This document shows positions 39,940 through 55,767 of a DNA stretch of 64,000 nt, piece by piece. Where the stretch lies: contig JAHBZT010000003.1 of assembly GCA_019635315.1 (NCBI GenBank), positions 124,001 through 188,000 on the forward strand. The letters run 5' to 3'. Positions within the stretch are counted from its first letter, which is position 1; the number at the start of each line of letters is the position of its first letter. The stretch comes from Rubrivivax sp. GTDB lineage: Bacteria > Pseudomonadota > Gammaproteobacteria > Burkholderiales > Burkholderiaceae_C. The position numbers were made by a program, and so were the translations under genes. The notes beneath the pieces are model-generated. The model was not told the origin of the DNA, did not search any database, and worked only from the letters and a program-made list of their open reading frames with translations.

Positions 39940-40905
39940 ATGATGCCGGATGCCACGCCGCTGGTCGTCGCGATCGACGACGGCTACGCCGCCTACGACC
40001 AGGAGCATGCGCTGCTGGGCGCCGCGGGCGCGCGCTTCGAGCTGCGCCCGGTGCGCGGCAGCGAGGCGGCCGCCGTCGAGGCGGTGCGCGACGCGACGGT
40101 GGTGCTGGTGCGCGAGTCGCCGCTGCCGCGCGCCGCGGTGGAGGCGATGGCGCGCGGCCGCGCCATCGTGCGCTACGGCATCGGCGTCGACAACATCGAC
40201 CAGCAGGCGGCGCGCGAGCGCCGCATCATGGTCGCCAACGTGCCCGACTACGGCACCGACGAGGTCGCGACGCAGACCGTCGCGCTGGCGCTGGCCGTCG
40301 TGCGCCGGCTGCGCCTGCACGACCGCGAGGTGCGCGCCGGCCGCTGGTCCACCGGCGTGCTGGCGCCCATGCACCGGCTGCGCGGGCAGACGCTGGGGCT
40401 GGTCGGCTACGGCCGCATCGCGCAGCGCTCGCACGAGATGCTGGCCGGCTTCGGCTTCGCGCGCGTGCTGGTGCACGACCCGCGCGCCACGCTGCCCGCC
40501 GGCTGCGAGCATGCGGAGCTGGACGCGCTGTGCGCCGAGTCCGACCTGATCTCGCTGCACGTGCCGCTGACGCCGCCGACGCGGCGCCTGATCGACGCGC
40601 GCCGCATCGCGCTGATGAAGGCCACCGCCATCCTCGTCAATACCGCGCGCGGCGGCCTGGTCGAGCTCGATGCGCTGCACGAAGCGCTGGCCGCGGGCCG
40701 GTTGGCCGGCGCCGGGCTGGACGTCTTCGAGACCGAGCCGCCGGACCCGCGGCACCCGATCTTCGCGCTGGACAACGTGGCCGTCAGCAACCACATCGGC
40801 TGGTACAGCGAGGAGGCCATGCGCGACCTGCAGCGCCTGGCCGCCGAGGAGGTGGTGCGCGTGCTGCGCGGCGAGCCGCCGCGCCACTGGCTCAACCCCT
40901 GGTGA
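39940..40905 (+). CDS. D-2-hydroxyacid dehydrogenase, CtBP-like
   Basis: This is an NAD(P)-dependent oxidoreductase of 2-hydroxyacids. It has 321 residues. The Rossmann motif VGYGRIAQ is followed by catalytic Arg in NTARGG, Glu in DVFETEPPD, and His in NHIGWYSEE. The H-x-x-WYS form resembles the C-terminal-binding-protein group rather than SerA. There is no C-terminal ACT domain, so a serine-biosynthesis role is unlikely. It starts 15 bp after dctP, which suggests that it acts on the imported acid. Confidence 0.88.
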   Translation: MMPDATPLVVAIDDGYAAYDQEHALLGAAGARFELRPVRGSEAAAVEAVRDATVVLVRESPLPRAAVEAMARGRAIVRYGIGVDNIDQQAARERRIMVANVPDYGTDEVATQTVALALAVVRRLRLHDREVRAGRWSTGVLAPMHRLRGQTLGLVGYGRIAQRSHEMLAGFGFARVLVHDPRATLPAGCEHAELDALCAESDLISLHVPLTPPTRRLIDARRIALMKATAILVNTARGGLVELDALHEALAAGRLAGAGLDVFETEPPDPRHPIFALDNVAVSNHIGWYSEEAMRDLQRLAAEEVVRVLRGEPPRHWLNPW

Positions 40906-40967
40906 GGCGGCGCGACCGGCCTGCCTACTCCACTCTCACACCGCATTTCCTTCCGACAGAACACGCC

Positions 40968-41615
40968 ATGCAAGACCTCATCGAAGCCTTCAAGAACGTC
41001 GCCGTCGCGTCCGTCGCCGACGCCGTGGACAAGGTCTGCGGACAGCGCGGCTACATGGACAGCGTGATCAAGCCGCGCATCAACGACGCGCGCCTCTGCG
41101 GCCCGGCGGCCACCGTGCTGGAGGCCGCCACCGACGAGGTGCTGCCGCCGCAGCATGCGCTGGACCTCATCGACGAGGCGCCGGCCGGCAGCGTGATCGT
41201 CATCGCCATCGAGGGCGGGCAGTCCGAGGTGGCGGTCTGGGGCGGGCTGATGACGGCCGGCGCGGTGGCCAACGGCCACGCCGGCGCGGTGCTGGACGGC
41301 GGCGTGCGCGACCTGGTCGAGATCCGGCGCGACTACGGATTCCCGGTCTATGCACGCTCGGTCAGCCCGGGCACCACGCTGGGCCGCTACCGCACGGTGG
41401 CCTCGCAGGTGCCGGTGCGCGTGGGCGGCATCCTGGTGCACCCGGGCGACCTGATCGTCGGCGACGTCGACGGCGTCGTCGTCGTGCCGCAGGCCCGGGC
41501 GGCCGAGGTGCTGAAGCTGGCGCAGGAGATCGACGCGCGCGAGCTCGAGCAGGCCAGGCTGATCATCGCCGAGAAGTCGCTGCGCAAGGGCCTGGCGAAG
41601 TACGGTCGCATCTGA
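40968..41615 (+). CDS. RraA-like protein, possible HMG/oxaloacetate-type aldolase
   Basis: The 215-residue protein has the RraA/HMG-aldolase fold signature: SVADAVDKVCG at the start, then VWGGLMTAGA and DGGVRDLVEI, where the R-D pair binds substrate and metal in the aldolases. It ends with a VGDVDGVVVVP segment. Members either cleave 4-hydroxy-2-oxo acids or decarboxylate oxaloacetate; RraA itself inhibits RNase E. In this catabolic operon an aldolase is the more likely role. No classical KDPG aldolase is encoded nearby. Confidence 0.82.
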   Translation: MQDLIEAFKNVAVASVADAVDKVCGQRGYMDSVIKPRINDARLCGPAATVLEAATDEVLPPQHALDLIDEAPAGSVIVIAIEGGQSEVAVWGGLMTAGAVANGHAGAVLDGGVRDLVEIRRDYGFPVYARSVSPGTTLGRYRTVASQVPVRVGGILVHPGDLIVGDVDGVVVVPQARAAEVLKLAQEIDARELEQARLIIAEKSLRKGLAKYGRI

Positions 41616-41640
41616 GGGCACGCGCCCCGATACTGCCGGC

Positions 41641-42585
41641 ATGGACGACCGCGACGACGACGTTCCCGAGATCCTTGCCTTCGGCGAGGCGATGGTCGAG
41701 TTCAACCAGACCGGGCAGGAGGGCGGCCGCCTGTACCTGCAGGGCTTCGGCGGCGACACCAGCAACTTCGCGATCGCCGCCGCGCGCCAGGGCGCCCGCG
41801 TGGGCTACCTCAGCGCGCTCGGCGACGACCCCTACGGCCGCCTGCTGCGCGCGCTGTGGCAGGCCGAGGGTGTGGAACAGGCCGGCGTGCGCACCGACCC
41901 GGCGGCCTTCACCGCGATCTATTTCGTCACCCACGACGAAGGCGGCCACCACTTCCACTTCTTCCGTGCCGGCTCGGCGGCCAGCCGCTATGCGCCGGCC
42001 GACCTGCCGCGCGAGCGCATCGCGCGCGCGAAGCTGCTGCACCTGTCGGGCATCTCGCTGGCCATCAGCCACAGCGCCTGCGACGCCGGCTATGCGGCGA
42101 TCGAGGCCGCGCGCGCCGCCGGCGTCGCGGTGTCCTTCGACACCAACCTGCGCCTGAAGCTGTGGTCGCTGGACCGCGCGCGCGCCGTGATGAGCGACGT
42201 GATGCGGCGCGTGGACTTGTGCCTGCCCAGCCTGGACGACATCAGCGCGATCACCGGCCTGACCGACCCCGACGCCCTCGTCGACCATTGCCTGGCGCTC
42301 GGTGCACGCGTCGTCGCGCTGAAGCTGGGCGCGCAGGGTGCGCTGGTCGCCAGCGCGAGCGAGCGCCACCGCATCGCGCCCTTCCCCTGCACGCCGGTGG
42401 ACGCCACCGGTGCCGGCGACACCTTCGGCGGCGCCTTCGCGGCGCGCTGGATCGCCGGCGACTCGTTGCGCGACGCCGGCCGCTACGCCGCCGCGGCGGC
42501 CGCGCTGTCGACACAGGGTTACGGCGCGGTGGCGCCCATCCCGCGTGCCGACGAGGTGCGCGCCGCGATGCAGGCCCACGCATGA
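41641..42585 (+). CDS. PfkB-family sugar kinase, 2-keto-3-deoxygluconate kinase-like
   Basis: This kinase phosphorylates a sugar or sugar acid with ATP. It has 314 residues. The N-terminal GEAMVEFNQ and GGDTSNFAIAAARQGARVGYL are typical of KdgK-like kinases. The PfkB signature ATGAGDTFGGAFAARW near residue 258 holds the catalytic Asp. It overlaps the following SDR gene by 4 nt. The kdgK role is inferred from sequence style and operon; fructokinase-type substrates are possible. Confidence 0.85.
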   Translation: MDDRDDDVPEILAFGEAMVEFNQTGQEGGRLYLQGFGGDTSNFAIAAARQGARVGYLSALGDDPYGRLLRALWQAEGVEQAGVRTDPAAFTAIYFVTHDEGGHHFHFFRAGSAASRYAPADLPRERIARAKLLHLSGISLAISHSACDAGYAAIEAARAAGVAVSFDTNLRLKLWSLDRARAVMSDVMRRVDLCLPSLDDISAITGLTDPDALVDHCLALGARVVALKLGAQGALVASASERHRIAPFPCTPVDATGAGDTFGGAFAARWIAGDSLRDAGRYAAAAAALSTQGYGAVAPIPRADEVRAAMQAHA

Positions 42586-43292
42586 ACCCGAGACAGGTCC
42601 TCGTCACCGGCGGCACCAGCGGCATCGGCGCCGGCATCGCACGCGCCTTCGCCGCCGCCGGCGACCGCGTGCTGGCCACCGGCGCCAGCGCGGCCGAGGT
42701 CGCGGCCGCCGATGCCGCCGACCCGATGGTCGAGCACCGCGTGCTCGACGTGCGCGATGCCGACGCGGTGGCTGCGCTCGTGCAGTCCTTCGCCACGCTG
42801 GACGTGGTGGTCAACTGCGCCGGCGTCATCCGCCGCGGCGCCGAGCACGACCCGGCGGTCTTCGCCGAGGTGCTGGACATCAACCTGAACGGCACGATGC
42901 GCCTCTGCGCCGCGGCGCGGCCATTGCTCGCCAAGACCCGCGGCTGCATCGTCAACACGGCGTCGATGCTCAGCTTCTTCGGCGGCGGCCTGGTGCCCGG
43001 CTACAGCGCCAGCAAGGGTGGCGTCGCGCAGCTGACCAAGAGCCTGGCCATCGCCTACGCGGTCGACGGCATCCGCGTCAATGCCATCGCGCCGGGCTGG
43101 ATCGCGACACCGCTGACGCAGGCGCTGCAGGACGACCCGGCGCGCAGCGCGCCCATCCTGGCGCGCACGCCGCTCGGCCGCTGGGGCACGCCCGAGGACG
43201 TCGCGGGGCCGGTGCTCTTCCTGGCCAGCGACGCGGCCCGCTTCGTCACCGGCGCCGTGCTGCCGGTGGACGGCGGCTACCTGATCACCTGA
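42582..43292 (+). CDS. Short-chain dehydrogenase/reductase
   Basis: This is an NAD(P)-dependent SDR of 236 residues. The cofactor motif TGGTSGIG is at 9-16 and NCAG follows. The catalytic Tyr141-x-x-x-Lys145 lies in GYSASKGG with a Ser in the preceding NTASML. The C-terminus PVDGGYLIT is standard. It is translationally coupled to the kinase. A role in oxidising a hydroxyl of the imported sugar acid is inferred. Confidence 0.87.
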   Translation: MNPRQVLVTGGTSGIGAGIARAFAAAGDRVLATGASAAEVAAADAADPMVEHRVLDVRDADAVAALVQSFATLDVVVNCAGVIRRGAEHDPAVFAEVLDINLNGTMRLCAAARPLLAKTRGCIVNTASMLSFFGGGLVPGYSASKGGVAQLTKSLAIAYAVDGIRVNAIAPGWIATPLTQALQDDPARSAPILARTPLGRWGTPEDVAGPVLFLASDAARFVTGAVLPVDGGYLIT

Positions 43293-43306
43293 AACGAGGA
43301 CCCGCG

Positions 43307-43798
43307 ATGATCGTGCAGCTGCCGGGCATCCAGCCCGAGATCGCCGTGCAGGCGGTGCCCGACGACGAACGCGTCTGGGTGCCGCAGGCCGAGAACGTCT
43401 GGTTCCGGCCGCTGCTGCTCAACACCGTCACCGGCAGCTGGTGCAACCTGCTGCGCGTGCGCAGGAGCGGCGTGCTGTCGCGCCACATCCACCCGAGCTG
43501 GGTCACCGGCTACGTCATCAAGGGCAGCTGGCGCTACCTGGAGCACGACTGGGTGGCGCGCGAAGGCAGCTTCGTCTACGAACCGCCGGGCGAGATCCAC
43601 ACGCTGGTCGTCGACGAGGCCAGCGGCGGCGCGCCCGAGATGATCACCTTCTTCAACATCGCCGGCGCGATGGTCTACGTCGACGAGCAGGGCCGCACCA
43701 CCGGCTACGAGGACGTCTTCACGAAGATCGAGATGTGCCGCCGCCACTACCGCGACTGCGGGCTGGGCGCCGACTACGTCGACCCGTTCGTGCGCTAG
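43307..43798 (+). CDS. Cupin-domain protein, dihydroxyacetophenone dioxygenase-like
   Basis: The 163-residue protein is a single cupin. Metal ligands are suggested by RHIHPSWVTGYVIKGSW and the second motif PPGEIHTLVVDE. The overall pattern, including the C-terminal EMCRRHYRDCGLG region, resembles proteins annotated as 2,4'-dihydroxyacetophenone dioxygenase family. In this operon it may instead be an isomerase or ring-opening enzyme of the sugar-acid route. It is the last gene before a terminator-like hairpin. Confidence 0.75.
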   Translation: MIVQLPGIQPEIAVQAVPDDERVWVPQAENVWFRPLLLNTVTGSWCNLLRVRRSGVLSRHIHPSWVTGYVIKGSWRYLEHDWVAREGSFVYEPPGEIHTLVVDEASGGAPEMITFFNIAGAMVYVDEQGRTTGYEDVFTKIEMCRRHYRDCGLGADYVDPFVR

Positions 43799-43819
43799 AA
43801 GTCCGAGCGGCAGAAGACC

Positions 43820-43855
43820 AGCCCGGCGCCGGCGCGAGTCGCGGTGCCGGGCTTC
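43820..43855 (+). terminator. Terminator-like hairpin after the TRAP operon
   Basis: agcccggcgcc (43820-43830) pairs with ggtgccgggct (43843-43853) with one G-T pair; TTCGG follows. A second small hairpin, gctcg/cgagc, is at 43861-43875. The T-run is minimal. Confidence 0.5.
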
Positions 43856-43917
43856 GGCTGGCTCGCCCGGCGAGCCACCCGGATGGCATGCTCGCGGCTT
43901 CGCGACCGCCGCCGACC

Positions 43918-46900
43918 ATGACCGAAGCCCTGACCCCCGGCCTGCTGGTGCTGCATGGCAACCGCCTCGAGGCGCTGGCCGGGACCGTCTTCGCCTGGCT
44001 GGCGCGCCACCCGCTGGCGCCGCTGGAAGAAGAGGTCGTGCTGGTACCCAGCAACGGCATGGCCGAGTGGTTCAAGGCCGAGCTGGCCGGCACGCTGGGT
44101 GTCTGCGCCGCCACGCGCGTGGAACTGCCGGCGCGTTTCCTGTGGCGCGCCTGGCGCGCGGTGCTCGGCCGCGGCGCGGTGCCGGCGCGCAGCGCGCTCG
44201 ACAAGCAGCCGCTGGCCTGGTCGCTGATGGCGCTGCTGCCCGACCTGCTGCACGAGCCGGACTTCGCGCCGGTCGCCGGTTTCCTGCGGCCGGAGGGCGA
44301 TGCACTGCGCCGGCTGCAGCTGGCGCGCCGGCTGGCCGACCTCTTCGACCAGTACCAGGTCTACCGGGCCGACTGGCTGGACGACTGGGCGCGTGGCGAG
44401 GACCGCCTGCGCGCCGCCGACGGCGGTGCGCGGCCGCTGCCGGCGGACCAGCGCTGGCAGCCGCGCCTGTGGCGCGCGCTGCTGGCGCGGCTGCCGGCGG
44501 AGCAGGCCGGCGCGGCGCGGCCGGCGCTGCACCGCCGCTTCCTGCAGGCGCTGGACGACTGCGCCGACGGCACGCCGTTGCCGGGCCTGCCGCGCCGGCT
44601 GCTGCTGTTCGGCAGCACGCACATCCCGCTGCAGACGCTGCAGGCACTGGCCGCGCTGTCGCGCCACGTGCAGGTGCTGCTGGCGGTGCCCAACCCCTGC
44701 CGCTTCCACTGGGCCGACCTGATCGCGGGCCGCGAGCTGCTGCGCGCCGAGCGCCGCCGCCAGCCGCTGCGCGGCGGGCGCGACCTCGCCGCCGTCGACC
44801 CGGTCGAGCTGCACGCGCACGGCCACCCGCTGCTCGCCGCCTGGGGCCGCCAGGCGCGCGACTTCGTGCGCCAGCTCGACGCCTTCGACGACGCCGAGCT
44901 GGCGCGCCGGCGCTTCGCGCTGCCGCGCCTGGACCTGTTCGACGAGACGCCGGGCGACACGCTGCTGGCGCAGGTGCAGGCCGCCGTGCGCGACCTCGTG
45001 CCGCTGGCCGAGCAGCGCGCCGCGGCGCGGCCGCCGGCCGCCGGCGACCGTTCCATCGTCTTCCACGTCGCGCACAGCGCGCAGCGCGAGGTCGAGATCC
45101 TGCACGACCAGCTGCTGCACCTGTTCGCGCAGCCGCCAGGCGGCGAGCCGCTGGCGCCGCGCGAGGTGGTCGTGATGGTGCCCGACATCGCGCGCTTCGC
45201 GCCGGCCATCCGCGCCGTCTTCGGCGCGCTGCCGCGTGGTCATGCGCGGCACATCCCCTGGGGCATCGCCGACCTCGGCGCACGCGGGCGGCACCCGCTG
45301 CTGGTGGCGCTGGAATGGCTGCTCGGGCTGCCGCAGCAGCGCGCGGGCTTCGGCGAGATCGCCGACCTGCTGCAGGTGCCGGCGCTGGCACGACGCTTCG
45401 GCATCGCCGAGGCCGACCTGCCCGCGCTGCTCGCCTGGGCCGAGGGCGCCGGCGCGCGCTGGGGGCTGTCGCAGGCGCACCGGCAGTCACTGGGCCTGCA
45501 GGCCTGCGGCGACGCCAACAGCTGGTCGTTCGCGCTCGATCGGCTGCTGATGGGTTATGCCGCCGGCGAGCTGCCGGACGACGCGCCCGATCCGGTCGTC
45601 GAGCCGCATGCCGAGGTCGGCGGCCTCGCGGCCGGGCTCGTCGGCGCGCTGGCCGAGCTGCTGCAGGCGCTGCAGCGCTGGTGGGCCGTCGCGCGCACCG
45701 CGGCGCCGGCGGCCGCCTGGGGCGAGCGCCTGCGGGCCCTGCTGGCCGCCTTCTTCGCCGCCGGCGACGACGGCGAACGCAGCCTGCTCGCGGCGCTGGA
45801 CGACGCGCTGGCGCAGTGGCTGCAGGACTGCGAGGACGCCGGCCTGGCCGAGGCGCTGGACCTCGACGTCGTGCGCGAGGCCTGGCTGGACGCCGTCGAC
45901 GACCCGGGGCAGCCCGGCGGCGCGCGCCGCTTCCGCGCCGGCGGCGTCACCTTCTGCACGCTGCTGCCGCTGCGTGCGGTGCCCTTCCAGGTCGTGTGCC
46001 TGCTGGGCATGAACGACGGCGACTATCCGCGCCGCGCGCCGCGCAGCGACTTCGACCTGATGGCGCTGCCCGGCCAGGCGCGGCCCGGCGACCGCTCGCG
46101 CCGCGACGACGACCGCCAGCTGATGCTGGATGCGCTGCTCGCCGCGCGCCGCGTGCTCTACGTCAGCTGGGCCGGGCGCAGCGTGCGCGACCACAGCGAG
46201 CAGCCGCCTTCGGTGCTGGTGGCGCAGCTGCGCGACCACCTGGCCGCGGTCTGGGGCGAGGACACCGTGCGGGCACGCACCACCGAGCACCCGCTGCAGC
46301 CCTTCAGCCGCCGCTATTTCGAGGCCGCATCGGCGCTGTTCACCCATGCCGACGAGTGGCGCAGCGCGCACGAGGACGCGTCGCCGCCGGCCGAAGGCGA
46401 CGGCGGCGGCCGGGCGCCGGCAGCTGGCGAAGCCCCCGGGCCTGCGGCAGCGGCAGCCCCGGCAGCGGCGCCGCTGACGCTCGCGCGCCTGGCCGACTTC
46501 GTGCGCCATCCCGTCAAGGACTTCTTCCGCCACCGCCTGCAGGTGGTCTTCCCGCAGCAGGACGGCGTGGTGCCCGACGACGAGGCCTTCGCACTCGACG
46601 GTCTGCAGCGCTGGCAGTTACTGGACGACGCGCTGCAGGCGGCGCGGCGCCGCCTCGACGCGGACCCGCGGGCGGATGTCGCGGCGCTGGTCGAGCGCCG
46701 CCTGGCGCGCGAGCGCCGCGCCGGCCGGCTGCCGATGGCGGCGCCGGGCCGCCGGGTCGAGGCCGAACTGGCCGCGCGGCTGGCCCCGATGCTGGCGGCC
46801 TGGCAGCAACTGCGGCTGCAGCACCCGCAGCCGCGGGCGCGGCTGTCGGTGTGGCTGCCCCATCCCGAGGTGCCCGGGCTGGTGCTCGACGACGCGCTGG

Positions 46901-47474
46901 ACGGCCTGCGCGAGGGCGCCGCCGCGCCGATGCTGATCGAGCTGCGGGCCAGCCGCATCGCCATCGGCGGCAAGACGCCGAGCCCGCGGCCGACGGCGTT
47001 CGTCGACCTCTGGCTGCGGGCGCTCGCCGCCGCGGCCGGCGGCGAAGCGGTCGGTGCGACGCTGGTCGGCGCCGATGCCGTGGCGACGATCGCGCCGCTG
47101 GCGCCGGACGACACGACGCAGGCGCGCACGACGCTGCTCGACCTGATGCAGGCGTGCGCCGCATCGGACCGCGGCGATGCGCCGTGGCCGACGGCGCTGC
47201 TCACCGGCCTGGCCTGGCTGGACGACGAAGGGCGCGCGCGGACCGCCTACGAAGGCAACGGTTTCACGCGGCAGCCGGGCGAGCGTCACGAGCCCTGCCT
47301 GGCGCGCCTGTTTCCGGACTTCGAGGCGCTGCACCAGGCGCCCGGTTTCGAGACCGCGACGTCGCGCCTGTATGCACCGTACCGCGCGTGGCTGCAGTCG
47401 CAGGTGACGCTGCAAGGGCTGGAGGGCGCCGCTCCCGCCGACGACGAGGCCCGCGACGGCACCGAGGAGGCCGC

Positions 47475-47478
<4 letters not shown>
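43918..47478 (+). CDS. recC: RecBCD enzyme subunit RecC
   Basis: RecC recognises Chi and splits the DNA strands in the RecBCD nuclease-helicase that starts double-strand-break repair. It has 1186 residues (1122 in E. coli). It begins LLVLHGNRLEALAGTVFAWL, then EVVLVPSNGMAEWFKAELA. The degenerate helicase part has VCLLGMNDGDYPRRAPRSDFD, and the C-terminal nuclease-like domain has lost its catalytic residues as in the family. It starts at ATG 43918. recB overlaps its stop by 4 nt. Confidence 0.96.
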
Positions 47479-51169
<3,691 letters not shown>

Positions 51170-51173
<4 letters not shown>

Positions 51174-53104
51174 CGCCGGCGGCCACGCTGGCACTGCTGC
51201 AGCGCTGGCGCGACGCCGGCGCGCTGCGTGCGCTGGACCTCGCCTTCGTGCGCTTCGTGCAGGGCCTGGCTCCGGACGCCCCGGCCGGCCTGCTGGTCGC
51301 CTGCGCCTTGCTGGCGCGGCTGGAAGGGCAGGGCCATGGCTGCCTGCCGCTGGACGCGGCGGCGCGCGACCCGGCGGCGGTCCTCGGCGAGGCGCTGCCC
51401 GATGACGCGGCCGCCGCGCTGGCCCTGCTGCCGGCCGACACCGAGGCAGTGGCCGGCGACTGGGCGGCGCTGCCCGCGACGCTGCTCGAGGCCGAACCCC
51501 GGGACGAGCGTGGCGTCTCGCCGCTGGTGCGCGCCGGCGCACGGCTGTACCTGCGCCGCTACTGGCGGCACGAACGGCGCATTGCGCTCGCGCTGCGCGA
51601 ACGGGCACTCGCCGCAGCGCCGGCCGCTAGCGCGCCGCGGGCCATGTCCGACGGGCCCGAGGCCGATGCCGCGTCCGAGGCCCGCGCCCGGGACTGGCTC
51701 GACCGCCTGTTCCCGCCCGCCGCGGCCGCCGGCGAGCCCGACTGGCAGCGCCGGGCCTGCGAGCGCCTGCTGGACGGCCGCCTGACCGTGGTCACCGGCG
51801 GCCCGGGGACCGGCAAGACCTGGACCGCGGCGCGTGCGCTGGTGCTGCTGCAGGCGCTGCACGAGCCCGGGCCGCCGCTGCGCGTCGCGCTCGCCGCGCC
51901 CACCGGCAAGGCGGCGGCGCGGCTGCGCCAGGCCATCGCGCAGGCCCTGCTGGAGCTGCGGCCGCTGCCCGAGGCGGCCGCGGCGGTCGATCGGCTCGCG
52001 CAGCGCCTGGGCCCGGCGCGCACGCTGCATGCGCTGCTGGGCACGCGGCCGGGCACGCGGCGCTTCGTGCACGACGAGGCGAATCCGCTGGACGTGGACC
52101 TGCTGATCGTCGACGAGGCGTCGATGGTGCACCTGGAGATGATGGACGCGCTGCTCGCCGCGCTGCCGGCCCGGGCACGGCTGCTGCTGCTGGGCGACCG
52201 CGACCAGCTCGCGTCGGTGGAGGCGGGCGCGGTGCTCGGCGACCTGTGCGGCGTGCCGGCGGACGCGCCGATGGCACGCCGGGTCGTCACGCTGCGGCGC
52301 AGCCGGCGCTTCGACGGCGCGATCGGTGCGCTGGCCGCGGCCGTCAACCGCGGCGACGGCGGCGCCGCGCTCGCCGCGCTGCAGGCGCACGAAGGCGGCG
52401 CGGTGGCCATCGCCGAGGCCGGCGACGCGGCGCGCATCGCCGCGCTGGCGATCGACGGCCGCGCCGGCCCGGCAGGCACCGCCGAAGGCTGGCGGCCGCT
52501 GTTCGAACGCCTGGCCGAACGCCCCGCCGCCGGGGCGGACTTCACGGCCTGGGCGCTGACGCTGCTGCAGGACTTCGACCGCTGCCGCGTGCTGGCCGCG
52601 CTGCGCGAAGGGCCCTGGGGCGTGAGCGGCCTCAACGCCGCCGTCGAGCAGGCGCTGGCGCGCCGTGGCTGGCTGGACCCGCGCGGCGAGTGGTATGCCG
52701 GCCGGCCGGTGATGGTCACGCGCAACGACCCGTCGCTGGGCCTGTTCAACGGCGACATCGGGCTCGTGCTGCGTGCGCCGGACGGCGCGCTGAAGGCCTG
52801 CTTCGCCGACGGCGAGCGGCTGCACGCGGTGTCGGTGACGCGGCTGGCCGAGGTGCAGACCGCCTTCGCGCTGACCGTGCACAAGAGCCAGGGCTCGGAA
52901 TTCGGCCATGTGCTGCTGGTGCTGCCCGACGAGGACAGCCCGGTGCTGACGCGCGAGCTGCTCTATACCGGCATCACGCGCGCGCGCCACGCGCTCAGCG
53001 TGGTCGCGCCGCGGCCGGCCTTGCTGGCGGCCGCCGCGGCGCGGCCGACGCGGCGCTTCAGCGGGCTGGCGCAGGCGCTGGCCGACCCGGGCCGCGGCGC
53101 CTGA
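51170..53104 (+). CDS. recD: RecBCD enzyme subunit RecD
   Basis: RecD is the fast 5'-3' helicase of RecBCD. It has 644 residues (608 in E. coli). Walker A VTGGPGTGKTWTAARAL is near residue 207, Walker B LIVDEASM near 312, and TVHKSQGSEFGHVLLVLP near 569. The N-terminal 190 residues form the RecB-binding region. Its TGA abuts the stop codon of the convergent ligase gene with no space between them. Confidence 0.96.
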
Positions 53105-54715
<1,611 letters not shown>

Positions 54716-54811
54716 CGCGCGTCTCCTGTCGCGGCCTGCATCGGGCCCGGCTTGTGGTCGGCCGGCGAATGCAGTATTGTGCGTGCCACGATCTTAGTCC
54801 GCGGGCCGAGC
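54716..54811. promoter_or_regulatory. Divergent control region between bclA and boxR
   Basis: The 96-bp gap has two TGCA boxes (54737-54740 and 54770-54773), the core recognised by BzdR/BoxR-type regulators. No clear consensus promoter was found for either gene; AATACT-like sequence on the minus strand near the second box is a weak -10 candidate for bclA. Confidence 0.4.
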
Positions 54812-55765
54812 ATGTCAAGCACTATATTGCCTGAGGTCGATCCGGCCACCGCGCTGCCGGCCGACGACGCGGGCGAGCACAAGCACCCGTTCCTGGTCGC
54901 GCTGGGCGAACGCGTGCGGGCGCTGCGTGCGCGCCGCGGCATGACGCGCAAGGCGCTGGCGGCCGCGGCCGACGTGTCCGAGCGTCACCTGGCGAACCTG
55001 GAATACGGCGTCGGCAATGCGTCGATCCTGATCCTGCTGAACGTGGCGCAGGCGCTGCAGTGTTCGCTGGCCGAACTGCTGGGCGATGTGACGACGCGCT
55101 CGCCCGAGTGGCTGCTGATCCGCGAGCTGCTGGAGCAGCGCGACGAGGCCACGCTGCACCGCGTGCGCGTGGCGGTGGGCGAACTGCTGGGCACCGGCGG
55201 CGCCCATGGCCAGGGCGGATCGGCGCGCAGCGCACGCATCGCGCTGGTGGGGCTGCGCGGCGCGGGCAAGTCGGCGCTGGGCGCGATGCTGGCCGAGGAC
55301 CTGGGCTTTCCGTTCGTCGAGCTCAGCCGCGAGATCGAGCAGTTTGCCGGCTGCAGCATCAGCGAGATCCAGGCCCTGTACGGCCAGAACGCCTACCGCC
55401 GCTACGAGCGCCGCGCGCTGGAGGAGGCGATCCAGATCCACCCCGAGGCGGTGATCGCCACGCCGGGCGGCATCGTCAGCGACGCCGCCACCTTCAACCT
55501 GCTGCTCGCGCACTGCACCACGGTGTGGCTGAAGGCCGACCCCGAGGACCACATGAAGCGCGTGCTGGCGCAGGGCGACACGCGCCCGATGGCGGCCAGC
55601 CGCGAGGCGATGCAGGACCTGAAGTCCATCCTGGCCGGGCGCGCCGCCTTCTATTCGAAGGCCGAACTGCACATCGACACCAGCGCGCAGCCGCTGGCGC
55701 AGACCTTCGCGCTGCTGCGCCTGCAGGTGCGTGAGCTGCTCGGTCTGCCGGCGAAACAGGCATGA
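54812..55765 (+). CDS. boxR: BoxR/BzdR-type regulator of benzoate degradation
   Basis: This regulator combines an N-terminal Cro/C1-type HTH (about residues 35-92, with RKALAAAADVSERHLANLE) with a C-terminal shikimate-kinase-like domain. The P-loop VGLRGAGKSALG is near 146. In known relatives the kinase-like domain binds benzoyl-CoA and releases repression. The protein has 317 residues, close to the family. It is followed by a promoter with two ATGCAT sites before boxC. No separate transporter for benzoate is seen nearby. Confidence 0.95.
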   Translation: MSSTILPEVDPATALPADDAGEHKHPFLVALGERVRALRARRGMTRKALAAAADVSERHLANLEYGVGNASILILLNVAQALQCSLAELLGDVTTRSPEWLLIRELLEQRDEATLHRVRVAVGELLGTGGAHGQGGSARSARIALVGLRGAGKSALGAMLAEDLGFPFVELSREIEQFAGCSISEIQALYGQNAYRRYERRALEEAIQIHPEAVIATPGGIVSDAATFNLLLAHCTTVWLKADPEDHMKRVLAQGDTRPMAASREAMQDLKSILAGRAAFYSKAELHIDTSAQPLAQTFALLRLQVRELLGLPAKQA

Positions 55766-55767
55766 AA

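Noticed and set aside
43307-43798. Calling the cupin a true 2,4'-dihydroxyacetophenone dioxygenase
   Set aside because: Only the fold and general pattern support it; the operon around it suggests sugar-acid metabolism, so a general name is safer.
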